Shown here piece by piece: positions 7,220 through 14,597 of a stretch of DNA of 32,044 nucleotides. The stretch lies in NCBI RefSeq assembly GCF_900143215.1, contig NZ_FRDM01000041.1, forward strand, positions 1 to 32,044. Direction: 5' to 3'. Origin of the DNA: Geodermatophilus obscurus (GTDB taxonomy: Bacteria > Actinomycetota > Actinomycetes > Mycobacteriales > Geodermatophilaceae). The notes beneath the pieces were generated by a model, which searched no databases, was not told the origin of the DNA, and saw only the letters and a list, made by a program, of their open reading frames with translations. Numbering within the stretch: the first letter of the stretch is position 1; every line of letters begins with the position of its first letter. A program made the translations under genes and the position numbers.

Positions 7220-8040
7220 CCCTCACCACCACCAGCTTCGACTGGGTCCGCCAGCTGGTGCACCGGGAGAGCGCGATCGTGCTCGCCCCGGGCAAGGAGT
7301 ACCTGGTCGAGGCGCGGCTGCTGCCGATCGCCCGGTCCATGGGGCTGCCCGACGTCGGCCAGCTGGTCGACTCGGTCCGCACCCGGCCCAGCCCCGAGTC
7401 CACCCGCAAGATCGTCGAGGCGCTCACCACGAACGAGACCTCGTGGTTCCGGGACGGCGACCCGTTCACGGCTCTCACCTCGACGGTGCTGCCCTCGCTG
7501 CTGTCGGCCCGCGGGCCGGCCGAGCGGCTGCAGATCTGGTCGGCGGCCTGCTCCAGCGGGCAGGAGCCGTACACGATCGCCATGCTGCTCGAGGACGCGA
7601 TGCCCACCGCCTCGACCCGCGTGGCCATCACCGCGACCGACCTCTCCCGCGAGATGGTCGAGCGCACCCGGGCCGGCAGGTTCAGCCAGCTCGAGGTCAA
7701 CCGGGGGCTGCCCGCGGCGATGCTGGTGCGGCACTTCACCCGGGCGGGCACCGAGTGGCAGGTCTCCCCGTCGCTGCGCCGCATGGTGACCGTGAGCGAG
7801 TGCAACCTGGCCGCTCCGCTGCCGCGCATGGGCCCGTTCGACGTGGTCTACCTGCGCAACGTCCTCATCTACTTCGACCTGCCCACCAAGCAGGCGATCC
7901 TCCGCCGGGTGCGCGCGCTCATGCGGCCCGACGGATGGCTCTTCCTCGGCGCCGCGGAGACCACCCTCGGCGTCGACGACTCCTGGGAGCGGGTCGTCAT
8001 CGGCCGCAGCTCCGCCTACCGCCCGCTGAAGGGGAACTGA
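7216..8040 (+). CDS. cheR: Chemoreceptor glutamate methyltransferase CheR
   Basis: CheR uses S-adenosylmethionine to methylate receptor glutamates. The 274-residue product has the N-terminal helical domain (about 1-80) ending in ALTTNETSWFRD, the family signature before the catalytic domain. It then shows IWSAACSSGQEPYTIAM (the SAM loop, equivalent to the ASTGEEPYS region), TATDLSREM, and FDVVYLRNVLIYFD followed by LFLGAAE near the C-terminus. All are in the family order and the length is typical (about 270-290). ATG 7216 overlaps the cheB stop by 4 bp, and GGAGG lies just upstream at about 7205. The next gene starts 1 bp after its stop. Confidence 0.97.
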   Translation: MTLTTTSFDWVRQLVHRESAIVLAPGKEYLVEARLLPIARSMGLPDVGQLVDSVRTRPSPESTRKIVEALTTNETSWFRDGDPFTALTSTVLPSLLSARGPAERLQIWSAACSSGQEPYTIAMLLEDAMPTASTRVAITATDLSREMVERTRAGRFSQLEVNRGLPAAMLVRHFTRAGTEWQVSPSLRRMVTVSECNLAAPLPRMGPFDVVYLRNVLIYFDLPTKQAILRRVRALMRPDGWLFLGAAETTLGVDDSWERVVIGRSSAYRPLKGN

Positions 8041-8041
8041 C

Positions 8042-8425
8042 GTGCGTGCACTGGTGATCGACGACTCCCGCGCCATGCGGCGGATCGTGAGCGCGGCGCT
8101 GGAGGGTTTCGGCTACGAGACCCGTCAGGCCGGCCACGGGCAGGAGGCACTCGACGTGCTGCAGGAGGGCTACGCGCCCGACCTGTGCACGATCGACTGG
8201 AACATGCCGGTGATGGACGGGCTGCAGTTCGTCTCCGCCGTCCGGGCCAACCCGGCGTGGCGCGCCCTGACGCTGATGATGGTGACCTCGGAGAGCGAGC
8301 AGGGCCAGATCGTCCGGGCGCTCGCCGCCGGCGCGCACGAGTACGTGATCAAGCCGTTCACCGCCGACGCGCTCCGCGACAAGCTCGCGCTGCTCGGCAT
8401 GCTCCCCGAGGAGGCCGTCCTGTGA
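8042..8425 (+). CDS. cheY: CheY-like single-domain response regulator, first copy
   Basis: The 127-residue protein is one receiver domain with no output domain, as expected for CheY, which carries phosphate from CheA to the flagellar motor or acts as a phosphate sink. Acidic residues Asp7/Asp8 (VIDDS), the phosphorylated Asp52 (TIDWNMPVMDG), the switch threonine (MVTSES) and the conserved lysine (YVIKPF) are all present. GTG 8042 follows the cheR stop by 1 bp, with AAGGGGA in the end of cheR as ribosome site. The stop overlaps the next start (GTGA). It is one of two CheY-like proteins in this operon; which one binds the motor cannot be told from sequence. Confidence 0.93.
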   Translation: MRALVIDDSRAMRRIVSAALEGFGYETRQAGHGQEALDVLQEGYAPDLCTIDWNMPVMDGLQFVSAVRANPAWRALTLMMVTSESEQGQIVRALAAGAHEYVIKPFTADALRDKLALLGMLPEEAVL

Positions 8426-8973
8426 CGCTCGCACCCGACGCCGTCGGACGCCCTCCCCAGCCACGCCCGGCCATCCCCGCGCTGATCGACGAGGCCACCG
8501 TCGAGTCGATCGCCGGCGAGACCTGGATCGCCCTCGTCGGGGAGGACGAGGTGCTCGTCCCGATCCCCGGCGACCTGCCCGAGGACACGCTGTCCGCCTG
8601 GGTCGACGTCGTCGGCCCGTGGACCGGCAGCGTCGTCCTCACCACCGGCCGGCAGACCGCTGCTGACCTGACCCGGGCGCTGCTCGGGGAGGCGGCTCCC
8701 GAGCTCCTCGACCACGAGGACGTCGCCGACGCCTTCGGCGAGATCGCCAACGTCGTCGGCGGCAACGTCAAGGCCGCGATCCCCGGCCCCTCGACCCTCG
8801 GTCTCCCCGAGGTCGGCCCGGCGCCCGCCGTCCGCAACCCCGCGGACGTCTGCCGCATCGAGGTCTGCTGGCGCGGCCAGCCCCTGGTCGTGTCCGTACA
8901 GGGCGCACTGCCCTCCCTGCCCGTGCCGAACACCCAGCACGACAACCCGCACCAGAACGGAGCGTCACAGTGA
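8422..8973 (+). CDS. CheX/CheC-like phosphatase, first copy
   Basis: The 183-residue product carries the CheX-type core. DVADAFGEIANVVGGNVKAAIPG (about 107-129, read as DAFGEIAN plus VVGGNVK) contains the E-x-x-N pair that CheX and CheC use to remove phosphate from CheY. The flanking strands (WIALVGEDEVLVPI and GSVVLTTGRQTAADLTRALL before; CRIEVCWRGQPLVVSVQG after) fit the single-motif CheX fold. It is probably the phosphatase of one of the flanking CheY proteins, acting in the cytoplasm. GTG 8422 overlaps the first cheY by 4 bp and its own stop overlaps the second cheY by 4 bp, so translation is coupled on both sides. The C-terminal 20 residues (NTQHDNPHQNG) look disordered. The family is inferred from motif and context. 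Confidence 0.8.
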   Translation: MTLAPDAVGRPPQPRPAIPALIDEATVESIAGETWIALVGEDEVLVPIPGDLPEDTLSAWVDVVGPWTGSVVLTTGRQTAADLTRALLGEAAPELLDHEDVADAFGEIANVVGGNVKAAIPGPSTLGLPEVGPAPAVRNPADVCRIEVCWRGQPLVVSVQGALPSLPVPNTQHDNPHQNGASQ

Positions 8974-9332
8974 AGATCCTCGTCGCCGACGACAGCCGCG
9001 TGATGCGGCAGATCGTCATCCGCACCCTGCGTCAGGCCGGCTACGACGACCACGACATCGTCGAGGCCGAGGACGGCCGCGACGCCTACGACAAGGTGCA
9101 CGCCGAGAACCCGGACCTGGTCCTGTCCGACTGGAACATGCCGAACATGTCCGGGCTGGAGTGCCTGCAGGCGCTGCGCTCCGCGGGGTCGGCCGTGCCG
9201 TTCGGCTTCGTCACCTCCGAGGGCTCCGCGGAGATGCGGGACAAGGCGAGCGCCGCGGGCGCGCTGTTCCTCATCGCCAAGCCGTTCACCGAGGAGACCT
9301 TCCGCGAGAACCTGGACGGGGTGATCGCATGA
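8970..9332 (+). CDS. cheY: CheY-like single-domain response regulator, second copy
   Basis: This is a 120-residue stand-alone receiver domain. Asp7/Asp8 (VADDS), phosphorylated Asp54 (LSDWNMPNMSG), the switch threonine (FVTSEG) and the lysine of LIAKPF are all present, so it should accept phosphate from CheA. It differs clearly from the first copy but shares the unusual DWNMP around the phosphosite. The spacing and DDSRVMRQIV helix are close to motor-binding CheY proteins. GTG 8970 overlaps the upstream CheX-like gene by 4 bp. It is followed by another CheX-like gene, so the operon repeats the CheY-then-CheX order. Confidence 0.94.
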   Translation: MKILVADDSRVMRQIVIRTLRQAGYDDHDIVEAEDGRDAYDKVHAENPDLVLSDWNMPNMSGLECLQALRSAGSAVPFGFVTSEGSAEMRDKASAAGALFLIAKPFTEETFRENLDGVIA

Positions 9333-9415
9333 GGAGCGAGCCTGCGAGCTCCGCAGTGGACACGCTCGCCCGGGCGGTCACGCCGGCGACGAGCGCCGGC
9401 GAGGAGGAGAAGTGA
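9329..9415 (+). CDS. Possible 28-codon ORF linking cheY to the last operon gene
   Basis: ATG 9329 overlaps the cheY stop as ATGA, and the TGA at 9413-9415 overlaps the next GTG start as GTGA, giving a 28-residue ORF (MRSEPASSAVDT..., ending GEEEK). The double 4-bp overlap matches the coupling used elsewhere in this operon and would carry ribosomes across an otherwise 79-bp gap. The peptide has no recognisable domain and may have no function of its own. Its 5' part contains GCGAGCCTGCGAGC, a short internal repeat, so it could equally be non-coding spacer. Low confidence. Confidence 0.3.
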   Translation: MRSEPASSAVDTLARAVTPATSAGEEEK

Positions 9416-9912
9416 GCGCCCCGCTGACCGTCGTCCTGCCGGACGCCAAGGCCGTCAAGGACATGCTCACCGGCCTGGTCGGCAAGGCCGTCGGCGTGCT
9501 GCCGGGCGCGCCGGTGACCCCGACGCCGGAGTCGCCGGTGTCGGTGGCCGTGTACGTGGACCCGTCGATGAAGGTCAACGCGCTCTGCGTGATGGACCTC
9601 GGGGCGTCGGCCTACACCGGCGCGGCCCTCGCGCTGCTGCCCCCCGGTGGCGCGCAGGACGCGGTCGAGGAGGACGGCGAGCTGACCACGATGCTCACCG
9701 AGGCGCTGCACGAGGTGGTCAACGTGCTCTCGGCGCTGTTCAACGTGCCGGGGGCCCCGCACTCCAAGCTGTACAAGCTGTACGCCCCCGGCGACGACCT
9801 GCCGGGTGACATCGCCTGCTCCCTCGCGGACTTCAACCGGCTCGACCTCGCGATCGACGTCCCCGGTTACGGCAAGGGCGGGCTCTCCCTGGTGATCCCC
9901 TCCGGGGCCTGA
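9412..9912 (+). CDS. CheX/CheC-like protein, second copy (tentative)
   Basis: The 166-residue product is the last gene of the operon. It has no strong textbook motif throughout, but LTEALHEVVNVLSALFN (about 84-100) contains an E-x-x-N pair on a helix, as in the CheC/CheX/FliY phosphatase family. The surrounding strands (VSVAVYVDPSMKVNALCVMDLGASAYTGAALALL before; LAIDVPGYGKGGLSLVIP after) fit the same alpha/beta layout. A short YKLYAPGDDLPGDI segment follows the helix. GTG 9412 has an excellent ribosome site (GAGGAGGAGA). Its position directly after a second cheY mirrors the first CheX-like gene. Phosphatase activity is an inference; it could be a degenerate, non-catalytic adaptor. Confidence 0.65.
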   Translation: MSAPLTVVLPDAKAVKDMLTGLVGKAVGVLPGAPVTPTPESPVSVAVYVDPSMKVNALCVMDLGASAYTGAALALLPPGGAQDAVEEDGELTTMLTEALHEVVNVLSALFNVPGAPHSKLYKLYAPGDDLPGDIACSLADFNRLDLAIDVPGYGKGGLSLVIPSGA

Positions 9913-9992
9913 CCCCGCCCGCCCCGACCCCCGCGCACACCAGACGCCCCGGGACGGCGCCGGAGACCACCCTCCCGCCGTCCCGGGCGCTC

Positions 9993-10035
9993 GACACGAC
10001 GGCCCCGAGGCACTGCGCCTCGGGGCCGTCGCCGT
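9993..10035. terminator. Strong bidirectional hairpin closing the cheB operon
   Basis: ACGGCCCCGAGGC (9999-10011) and GCCTCGGGGCCGT (10017-10029) are perfect 13-bp arms with a 5-base loop, extended outward by GACACG/CGTGTC with a small bulge. It lies between convergent genes ending at 9912 and 10058, so it can serve both. A weaker stem with arms near CCGGGACGGC lies just upstream, at about 9950-9986. Confidence 0.8.
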
Positions 10036-10057
10036 GTCTGTTGCACGGGGTCCTTCC

Positions 10058-10516
10058 TCAGCTCAACGCGGGTTCCCGGTCCTCGGTGCTCGTGGGCAGG
10101 CAGGCCCAGACGTGCTTGCACCCCTCGTCGACGTACCAGCCGTGGGCCACCGACAGCCGGGCGACCAGGTAGAGGCCCATCCCGCCGTGCGCGGGGTCGC
10201 GGTCGACCGCCGGGCTGGGCAGGGTCTCGGGGTCGCGGTCGCTGACGTCGAGCAGCCAGCCGCCGCTGCCGGCGATCACCGTGGCGACGACGGGGCACAG
10301 CCCGTGCCGCAGCGCGTTGGACGCCAGCTCGTCGAAGGCGAGGATCAGCCGCTCGGCGGCGGTGTCCTCGTCGTCCCGGGGGAAGCCGACCCCGTCCAGC
10401 CGGGTGCGGAGCACCGCTCGTGCCGCGGGCAGCTCGGCGACGGCCTGCAGGTCCCAGCGCCACACCTCACCCCGGCCGTCCGGTAGCGGGCGCAACGGCC
10501 ACGCGAGTCGACCCAC
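10058..10516 (-). CDS. RsbW-like serine kinase/anti-sigma ATPase
   Basis: The 152-residue protein is a small GHKL ATPase of the anti-sigma (RsbW/SpoIIAB) type, which phosphorylates an anti-anti-sigma partner or binds a sigma factor. The N box is ILAFDELASNALRHG (58-72, Glu63 and Asn67), followed by a strand pair and DVSDRDPETLP (G1-like). The G2 box GGMGLYLVARL is near 111-121. There is no dimerisation or sensor domain, as usual for this family. GTG 10516 follows GGGGAGAGGG. It lies 120 bp downstream of a same-strand SpoIIE phosphatase gene. A kinase beside a phosphatase is the classic partner-switching pair, although no STAS antagonist gene is visible here. Confidence 0.85.
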   Translation of the reverse strand: MGRLAWPLRPLPDGRGEVWRWDLQAVAELPAARAVLRTRLDGVGFPRDDEDTAAERLILAFDELASNALRHGLCPVVATVIAGSGGWLLDVSDRDPETLPSPAVDRDPAHGGMGLYLVARLSVAHGWYVDEGCKHVWACLPTSTEDREPALS

Positions 10517-10636
10517 TGCCCTCTCCCCGTCCGTCGCCTTCTCCGACGCTGTCCGGGGTGCCCACCCGGCTCCGCCCTCAACCGCGTCGCCGGGGTTTCC
10601 GACCCCTCGGAGTGACGCGCCTCGCGCCGTCGCAGG

Positions 10637-12328
10637 TCAGCCGGGAGGGTGCACGCAGATCGCCACCAGGGCGACGTCGTCCTGGGGCGTGGCGGGCAGC
10701 ATCCGGGCCAGCAGCGCGTCGGCCAGCTGCTCCAGCGGCAGGCCGGTGAGCGCGGCCAGGTGCCGGCGCAGCCGGGCCACCCCCGTGTCGACGTCGCAGT
10801 CCCGCCGCTCCACCAGCCCGTCGGTGTACAGCAGCACCACCGCGCCCGGTCGCAGCGGCATCGTGGACTCCCGCCGCACCGCTGTCGCGTCCACGCCGAG
10901 CAGCAGGTCGCCGAGCCCGTCGGCGAGCACGGTGACCGTGCCGTCGGGATCGGCGACCAGCGGCGGCGGGTGCCCGGCGCTGGCCCAGCGCAGCAGCGTG
11001 CCGCCGTCCTCGAGCCGGGCGATGGCCGCGGTGGCCAGCGTGCCCGTGTGCATGGCGTCCATCGCGGCGTCCAGGCCGCGCAGCACCTCGGCCGGCCCGG
11101 CGCCGCTGTAGTGGGCGATGCCGCGCAGCAGCCCGCGCAGCTGCCCCATCTCGGCCGCCGCGGCGGTGTCGTGCCCGGCGACGTCCCCGATCACCACGAC
11201 CGGGTCGCCCCCGGGGTGCAGGAAGGCGTCGTACCAGTCGCCGCCGACGCGGGCGGCCTCCGCCGCGGGCACGTAGCGGGTCGCCACCTGCGCCCCCGCG
11301 ATGGTCGGCGGGTCGGTGAGCAGGCTGCGCTGCAGCTCCTCGGCGAGCTTGGCCTGCTGGCTCTGCCGGTGCACCCGGTCGACGGCGCGCCCGGCCTGTG
11401 CGGCGACCTCCCGGGCGGTGCACAGGTCGTCGTCGTCCAGCGTGCGGCCGGGGTCGAGGTACAGGGTGAGGACCCCGACCGCGCGGCCGTCGGCGGTCAG
11501 CGGCAGGACGACCGTGGTGGCCGGGCCGAGGGCCTCCAGCAGGTCGCGGGCGGGGCCGGGGGGCATGAGCGCGAGGACGCCGGCCACCGGCTCCTGCGCC
11601 TCGCTGCCGGACCGCAGCGCGCGGGCGACGGGGGAGGTCGGCGGCAGGGTGTCCAGGCGCACCTGGGCGTAGCGGTCGAGCAGCGGGCGCCGGATCGGGT
11701 CGGCGTGCCAGGAGCCGACGTCGCGGGCCCGACCCTCGCGGTCGACGACGGTGACCACGCAGCCGTCGGTGAGCGCGGGGACGACGAGCCGGGCCAGGCT
11801 GCCCAGCGCCGACTCGCTGTCCAGGGCCCCGGAGAGCTCACCGGCGACCGCGGCCAGCAGCGCTGTCCGGGCGCCGGCCCGTTCGGCGGCGCGGCGGGCG
11901 GTCTCGGCGGCGCGCCTGGCCGACTCTGCCTCGTCCTGGGCCAGCCGGCGGGCGGTCACGTCCACGAAGGCGAAGGCGGCGCCGTCGGCCGTCGGCCAGG
12001 CGTGCAGCGCCGACCAGCCCGCGCCGCCGCCGGGCTCGGGGACCTCCAGGGAGACCGGCGCGCCGGAGGTCAGGGCCGAACGGCAGGCGGCGGTGACGGC
12101 GGCGGCGGTGCCGGCGGCGAGGACGTCGGTCACCGGCCGGCCGAGCACGTCGGGGGCAGGCCGGTCGAGCAGCAGCTCGAGCTCGGCGTTCACCAGCACG
12201 ACCCGTCCGGCGGGGTCCAGGCAGCCCAGTGCGGCGGGCATCGCGGCCAGCACGCCCTCGGCGACGCCGGGGACCCGGTCGAACGGCCGGGGCGCAGGGC
12301 GCTGCGGCAGCGGTCCCGGGGTCACCAC
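10637..12328 (-). CDS. PAS-GAF-SpoIIE protein phosphatase
   Basis: A 563-residue sensor phosphatase of the PP2C/SpoIIE type, which dephosphorylates anti-anti-sigma (STAS) proteins. The start GTG 12328 (VVTPGPL) has GAGAGGGG 8 bases upstream; the open frame continues to 12946, but that part overlaps the hydrolase gene and is not protein-like. Domains: PAS (about 22-115); an Ala/Arg/Glu-rich linking helix (115-145); GAF (about 150-310); and the phosphatase (about 331-560), beginning after LAEELQRSLLTDPP. Metal-binding motifs are RVGGDWYDAF, GDVAGHDTAAAAEMGQLR, LYTDGLVERRD and PQDDVALV. No membrane segment is present, so it is cytoplasmic. It is a close relative of the protein at 24377-26980. 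The RsbW-like kinase lies just downstream. Confidence 0.9.
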   Translation of the reverse strand: MVTPGPLPQRPAPRPFDRVPGVAEGVLAAMPAALGCLDPAGRVVLVNAELELLLDRPAPDVLGRPVTDVLAAGTAAAVTAACRSALTSGAPVSLEVPEPGGGAGWSALHAWPTADGAAFAFVDVTARRLAQDEAESARRAAETARRAAERAGARTALLAAVAGELSGALDSESALGSLARLVVPALTDGCVVTVVDREGRARDVGSWHADPIRRPLLDRYAQVRLDTLPPTSPVARALRSGSEAQEPVAGVLALMPPGPARDLLEALGPATTVVLPLTADGRAVGVLTLYLDPGRTLDDDDLCTAREVAAQAGRAVDRVHRQSQQAKLAEELQRSLLTDPPTIAGAQVATRYVPAAEAARVGGDWYDAFLHPGGDPVVVIGDVAGHDTAAAAEMGQLRGLLRGIAHYSGAGPAEVLRGLDAAMDAMHTGTLATAAIARLEDGGTLLRWASAGHPPPLVADPDGTVTVLADGLGDLLLGVDATAVRRESTMPLRPGAVVLLYTDGLVERRDCDVDTGVARLRRHLAALTGLPLEQLADALLARMLPATPQDDVALVAICVHPPG

Positions 12329-12427
12329 GCTGAGCACCCCTCTCGGCGGGCTGACCCCGGCCCCGACCTCGGAGCCCGACCCCCCGCCGCACCGCAGGCG
12401 GGGGGACCGCTCGAATCGTGGCAGCGC

Positions 12428-12464
12428 GCGGGCGCGCTGCCAAGGCGCACCGGCCTGGCGCGCC
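12428..12464. repeat. GGGCGCGC/GCGCGCCC stem-loop
   Basis: GGGCGCGC and GCGCGCCC form perfect 8-bp arms around a loop of about 20 bases, in the gap between the hydrolase and phosphatase genes (both minus strand). It is a possible terminator or leader structure upstream of the phosphatase gene. Confidence 0.4.
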
Positions 12465-12524
12465 CGGGTCCGCGTCCACCCGCGGGAGCTCGGTCCCCCA
12501 CGGGCACAGCGTCCGGCCCGGACC

Positions 12525-12568
12525 GCCCGGTCGGCAGGGTCCGACTGCCCGGTCGGCAGGGTCCGACT
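12525..12568. repeat. Perfect 22-bp tandem duplication
   Basis: Two identical 22-base units lie back to back (12525-12546 and 12547-12568), each starting GCCCGGTCGG and ending GGTCCGACT. Each unit can fold on itself (GTCGG/CCGAC; on the other strand GGCAG/CTGCC). They lie 12 bases past the end of the minus-strand hydrolase gene, so they would appear as tandem hairpins at the 3' end of its mRNA. Confidence 0.85.
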
Positions 12569-12579
12569 GCCTCGCGTGC

Positions 12580-13515
12580 CTAGCTGCGCGCGGCGGCCTC
12601 GCGGACGGTGGCGGCGATCGCCTCGACGCCCTGCGAGGCCCACAGGATCGAGTAGTGGTTGGTGTCGCGGACCTCGCGCGCGGTGATGCCGCTGGGCTCC
12701 AGGCCCAGCTCGGCCAGCCGCACCTCGTCGTAGAGGCCCGGTGTCTGGTCGAGCAGCCCGCGGGTCGCCCACAGCAGGGTGGCGGGCACCGGCAGGTCGG
12801 TGGTCGCCTCGAGCACCCGCTCGTTGAGCAGCATGTCGCCGCCGTCCACCCGGACCGCCTCGCGCACGCACGCGCTGCGCAGCGCCGGGGGCTCGCCGAC
12901 CAGGTCGCGGGCGAGGTAGGCGGCCACCGAGGGGACGTCGACCCACGGGCCGACCGCGGGGTGCTGCGCCCAGAAGGCCCGCACCGCGGCGAGGTCGGGG
13001 AAGGTCATCGACAGCCGGTCCAGGGACGGGCCGAGGACGGCGGAGAGGATCGCGTCGACGTCGGCACCGGGCGGCGTCGGGAACGACAGGCCGCCGTCGA
13101 CCAGCACCAGGCCGTGCACCCGGTCCCGGGCCACGCCGGCGGCCGCCAGCGTCGCGACGTGCGCCCCCATCGAGTGCCCGACGAGCACAGCGGCCTCGGC
13201 CCCCGGGTCGCCGTCCGCCCCGAGGGTGTCGAGGACGGCGGCGACGTCGGCCGCGTGCTGCTCCAGCCCGTACGGCTCGGGCAGGCCGGCCGACCCGGCC
13301 CGGCCGCGCAGGTCCGGGGCGATCACCTCGAACTCGCCGGCCAGCGCGCCGGCCACCCGCGCCCAGGCCATGGCGTTGGCGGTGATGCCGTGGACCAGGA
13401 CGGCGATGGGGGCGCCGGGCGCGTCGGCGGCCCAGTGCAGCGCGGCGAGCTCACCGCCCTCCACGGGAACGGGGATCAGCTCGGGGTCACGGACGGCGTC
13501 GCTCACGCCGTCCAC
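12580..13515 (-). CDS. Alpha/beta hydrolase
   Basis: The 311-residue product has the alpha/beta hydrolase fold. The oxyanion strand is VLVHGITANAMAW (39-51), the nucleophile elbow is VGHSMGAH (Ser115), and the catalytic His is probably His287 in DTNHYSILW. A variable lid region covers about 150-225. The fold is shared by esterases, lipases, epoxide hydrolases and haloperoxidases; nothing here fixes the substrate. GTG 13515 is used here; GTG 13506 is an equally possible start. It is transcribed away from a second, different alpha/beta hydrolase at 13708, with a palindromic repeat between them. Its 3' end meets the tandem 22-bp repeat. Confidence 0.88.
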   Translation of the reverse strand: MDGVSDAVRDPELIPVPVEGGELAALHWAADAPGAPIAVLVHGITANAMAWARVAGALAGEFEVIAPDLRGRAGSAGLPEPYGLEQHAADVAAVLDTLGADGDPGAEAAVLVGHSMGAHVATLAAAGVARDRVHGLVLVDGGLSFPTPPGADVDAILSAVLGPSLDRLSMTFPDLAAVRAFWAQHPAVGPWVDVPSVAAYLARDLVGEPPALRSACVREAVRVDGGDMLLNERVLEATTDLPVPATLLWATRGLLDQTPGLYDEVRLAELGLEPSGITAREVRDTNHYSILWASQGVEAIAATVREAAARS

Positions 13516-13570
13516 CCTGCCCGGACGCGGCGCAGGTCGCAGCCCGGCTGCCGACGGCCCCCAGCCGGAC

Positions 13571-13627
13571 CGAGTGCTGCGAACTCGTGGCGATCAGCCA
13601 CCGATCCCCCCGAGATCGCAGCACTCG
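13571..13627. repeat. Dispersed palindrome, family 1, copy 1
   Basis: Perfect 12-bp arms CGAGTGCTGCGA (13571-13582) and TCGCAGCACTCG (13616-13627) enclose ACTCGTGGCGATCAG and a C-rich loop. The same ACTCGTGGC(G/C)ATC and AGCACTCGAC words occur in the palindrome at 21846-21905. It lies between two divergently transcribed hydrolase genes. Confidence 0.75.
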
Positions 13628-13707
13628 ACGGGACGGAGGGCCGTTCCCGGACGGGAGGCGGCCGTCCTACCGTCGGCGTGCGCGGGGGACGGCACCGAGG
13701 GGGAACC

Positions 13708-14520
13708 GTGTCCGGGACGACGCAGCCGCTGCACCACCGCACGGTGGCCCTCCCTGGGGGGCTGCGCGTGCACACGGTCGAGCAGGGGGACCCCAGCGGG
13801 CCCGCGGTCGTGCTGGTGCACGGCTGGCCGGACTCCTGGTTCTCCTGGAGCCGGGTCCTCGCCCCTCTGGCCCCGCGGCTGCACGCCGTCGCCTACAGCC
13901 AGCGCGGGTTCGGCGAGTCCGACCACCCGGCCGGTGGATACACCCTCGACCGGTTCGCCGGCGACCTCCTGGACCTGTGCGACGTGCTCGAGCTGGAACG
14001 GGCGCACCTGGTGGGCCACTCCTTCGGCAGCTTCGTCGTCCGCCGGGTGGCCGAGCAGCACCCCGACCGGGTCGACCGGATGGTGCTCATCGGCTCGGCC
14101 GACCGGATGGGCGACGTCCTGGTCGAGGAGGTGCGGGCGGCGATCGCCGACCTGCCCGAGCAGGTCCCCGACGACTTCGCCCGGGAGTTCTCCGCCGGCA
14201 CCGTGTACCGGCCGGTGGCGCCGGAGTTCTTCGACGCGCTCGTCGCCGAGTGCCGCAAGGCGCCGGGGTGGGTCTACCGGGACTCCTGGGAGGGGCTGGT
14301 CCGCTCCGACGACCGCGACCGGCTGCGCGACGTCACCGCGCCCACGCTGGTGCTGTGGGGCGACCGCGACGCCCTGTTCGACCGCGGCCAGCAGGACCGC
14401 CTCCTGGCCGCGCTCCCCGACGCCCGGCTGCGGGTCTATGAGGACACCGGGCACTGCCCCAACTGGGAGCGCCCGGAGGACGTCGCGGCCGACGTGAACG
14501 CCTTCCTCCTGCCCGCGTGA
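13708..14520 (+). CDS. Alpha/beta hydrolase, epoxide-hydrolase/dehalogenase-like
   Basis: A 270-residue alpha/beta hydrolase. GTG 13708 follows GAGGGGGAACC; the frame is open much further upstream, but that part overlaps the divergent hydrolase. The oxyanion segment is VVLVHGWPDSWFSWSRV (34-50), typical of the epoxide hydrolase/haloalkane dehalogenase branch (HGxP). The nucleophile elbow is GHSFGS, so the nucleophile is Ser105, not Asp; this argues for an esterase, lactonase or related activity over epoxide hydrolysis. The acid is in WGDRDALF (about 219-221) and the base is His249 in DTGHCPNWERPE. The substrate is unknown. It is followed by a strong convergent terminator. Confidence 0.88.
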   Translation: MSGTTQPLHHRTVALPGGLRVHTVEQGDPSGPAVVLVHGWPDSWFSWSRVLAPLAPRLHAVAYSQRGFGESDHPAGGYTLDRFAGDLLDLCDVLELERAHLVGHSFGSFVVRRVAEQHPDRVDRMVLIGSADRMGDVLVEEVRAAIADLPEQVPDDFAREFSAGTVYRPVAPEFFDALVAECRKAPGWVYRDSWEGLVRSDDRDRLRDVTAPTLVLWGDRDALFDRGQQDRLLAALPDARLRVYEDTGHCPNWERPEDVAADVNAFLLPA

Positions 14521-14529
14521 GATAAGGAC

Positions 14530-14593
14530 GCCCCTGCCCCCGCCACCCGCACGCTCGCGGCGGGACCCTGCTGAGGGCCGGCGGGGCAGGGGC
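14530..14593. terminator. Bidirectional hairpin between hydrolase and ATPase genes
   Basis: GCCCCTGCCCC (14530-14540) pairs perfectly with GGGGCAGGGGC (14583-14593). The stem extends inward through CGCC/GGC with one bulged C. It sits between convergent stops at 14520 and 14598 and can end both transcripts. Confidence 0.75.
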
Positions 14594-14597
14594 CCCG

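Noticed and set aside
8422..9912. A CheD deamidase or CheZ phosphatase among the small operon genes
   Set aside because: Neither the CheD Cys-His motif nor the CheZ helical signature is seen; E-x-x-N helices point to CheX/CheC instead.
10649..12583. Plus-strand open frame of 644 codons
   Set aside because: It is antisense to the PAS-GAF-SpoIIE gene and has no domain-like sequence.
12329..12946. N-terminal extension of the SpoIIE phosphatase frame
   Set aside because: It overlaps the same-strand hydrolase gene, is Arg/Gly-rich, and a GTG with a good ribosome site exists at 12328.
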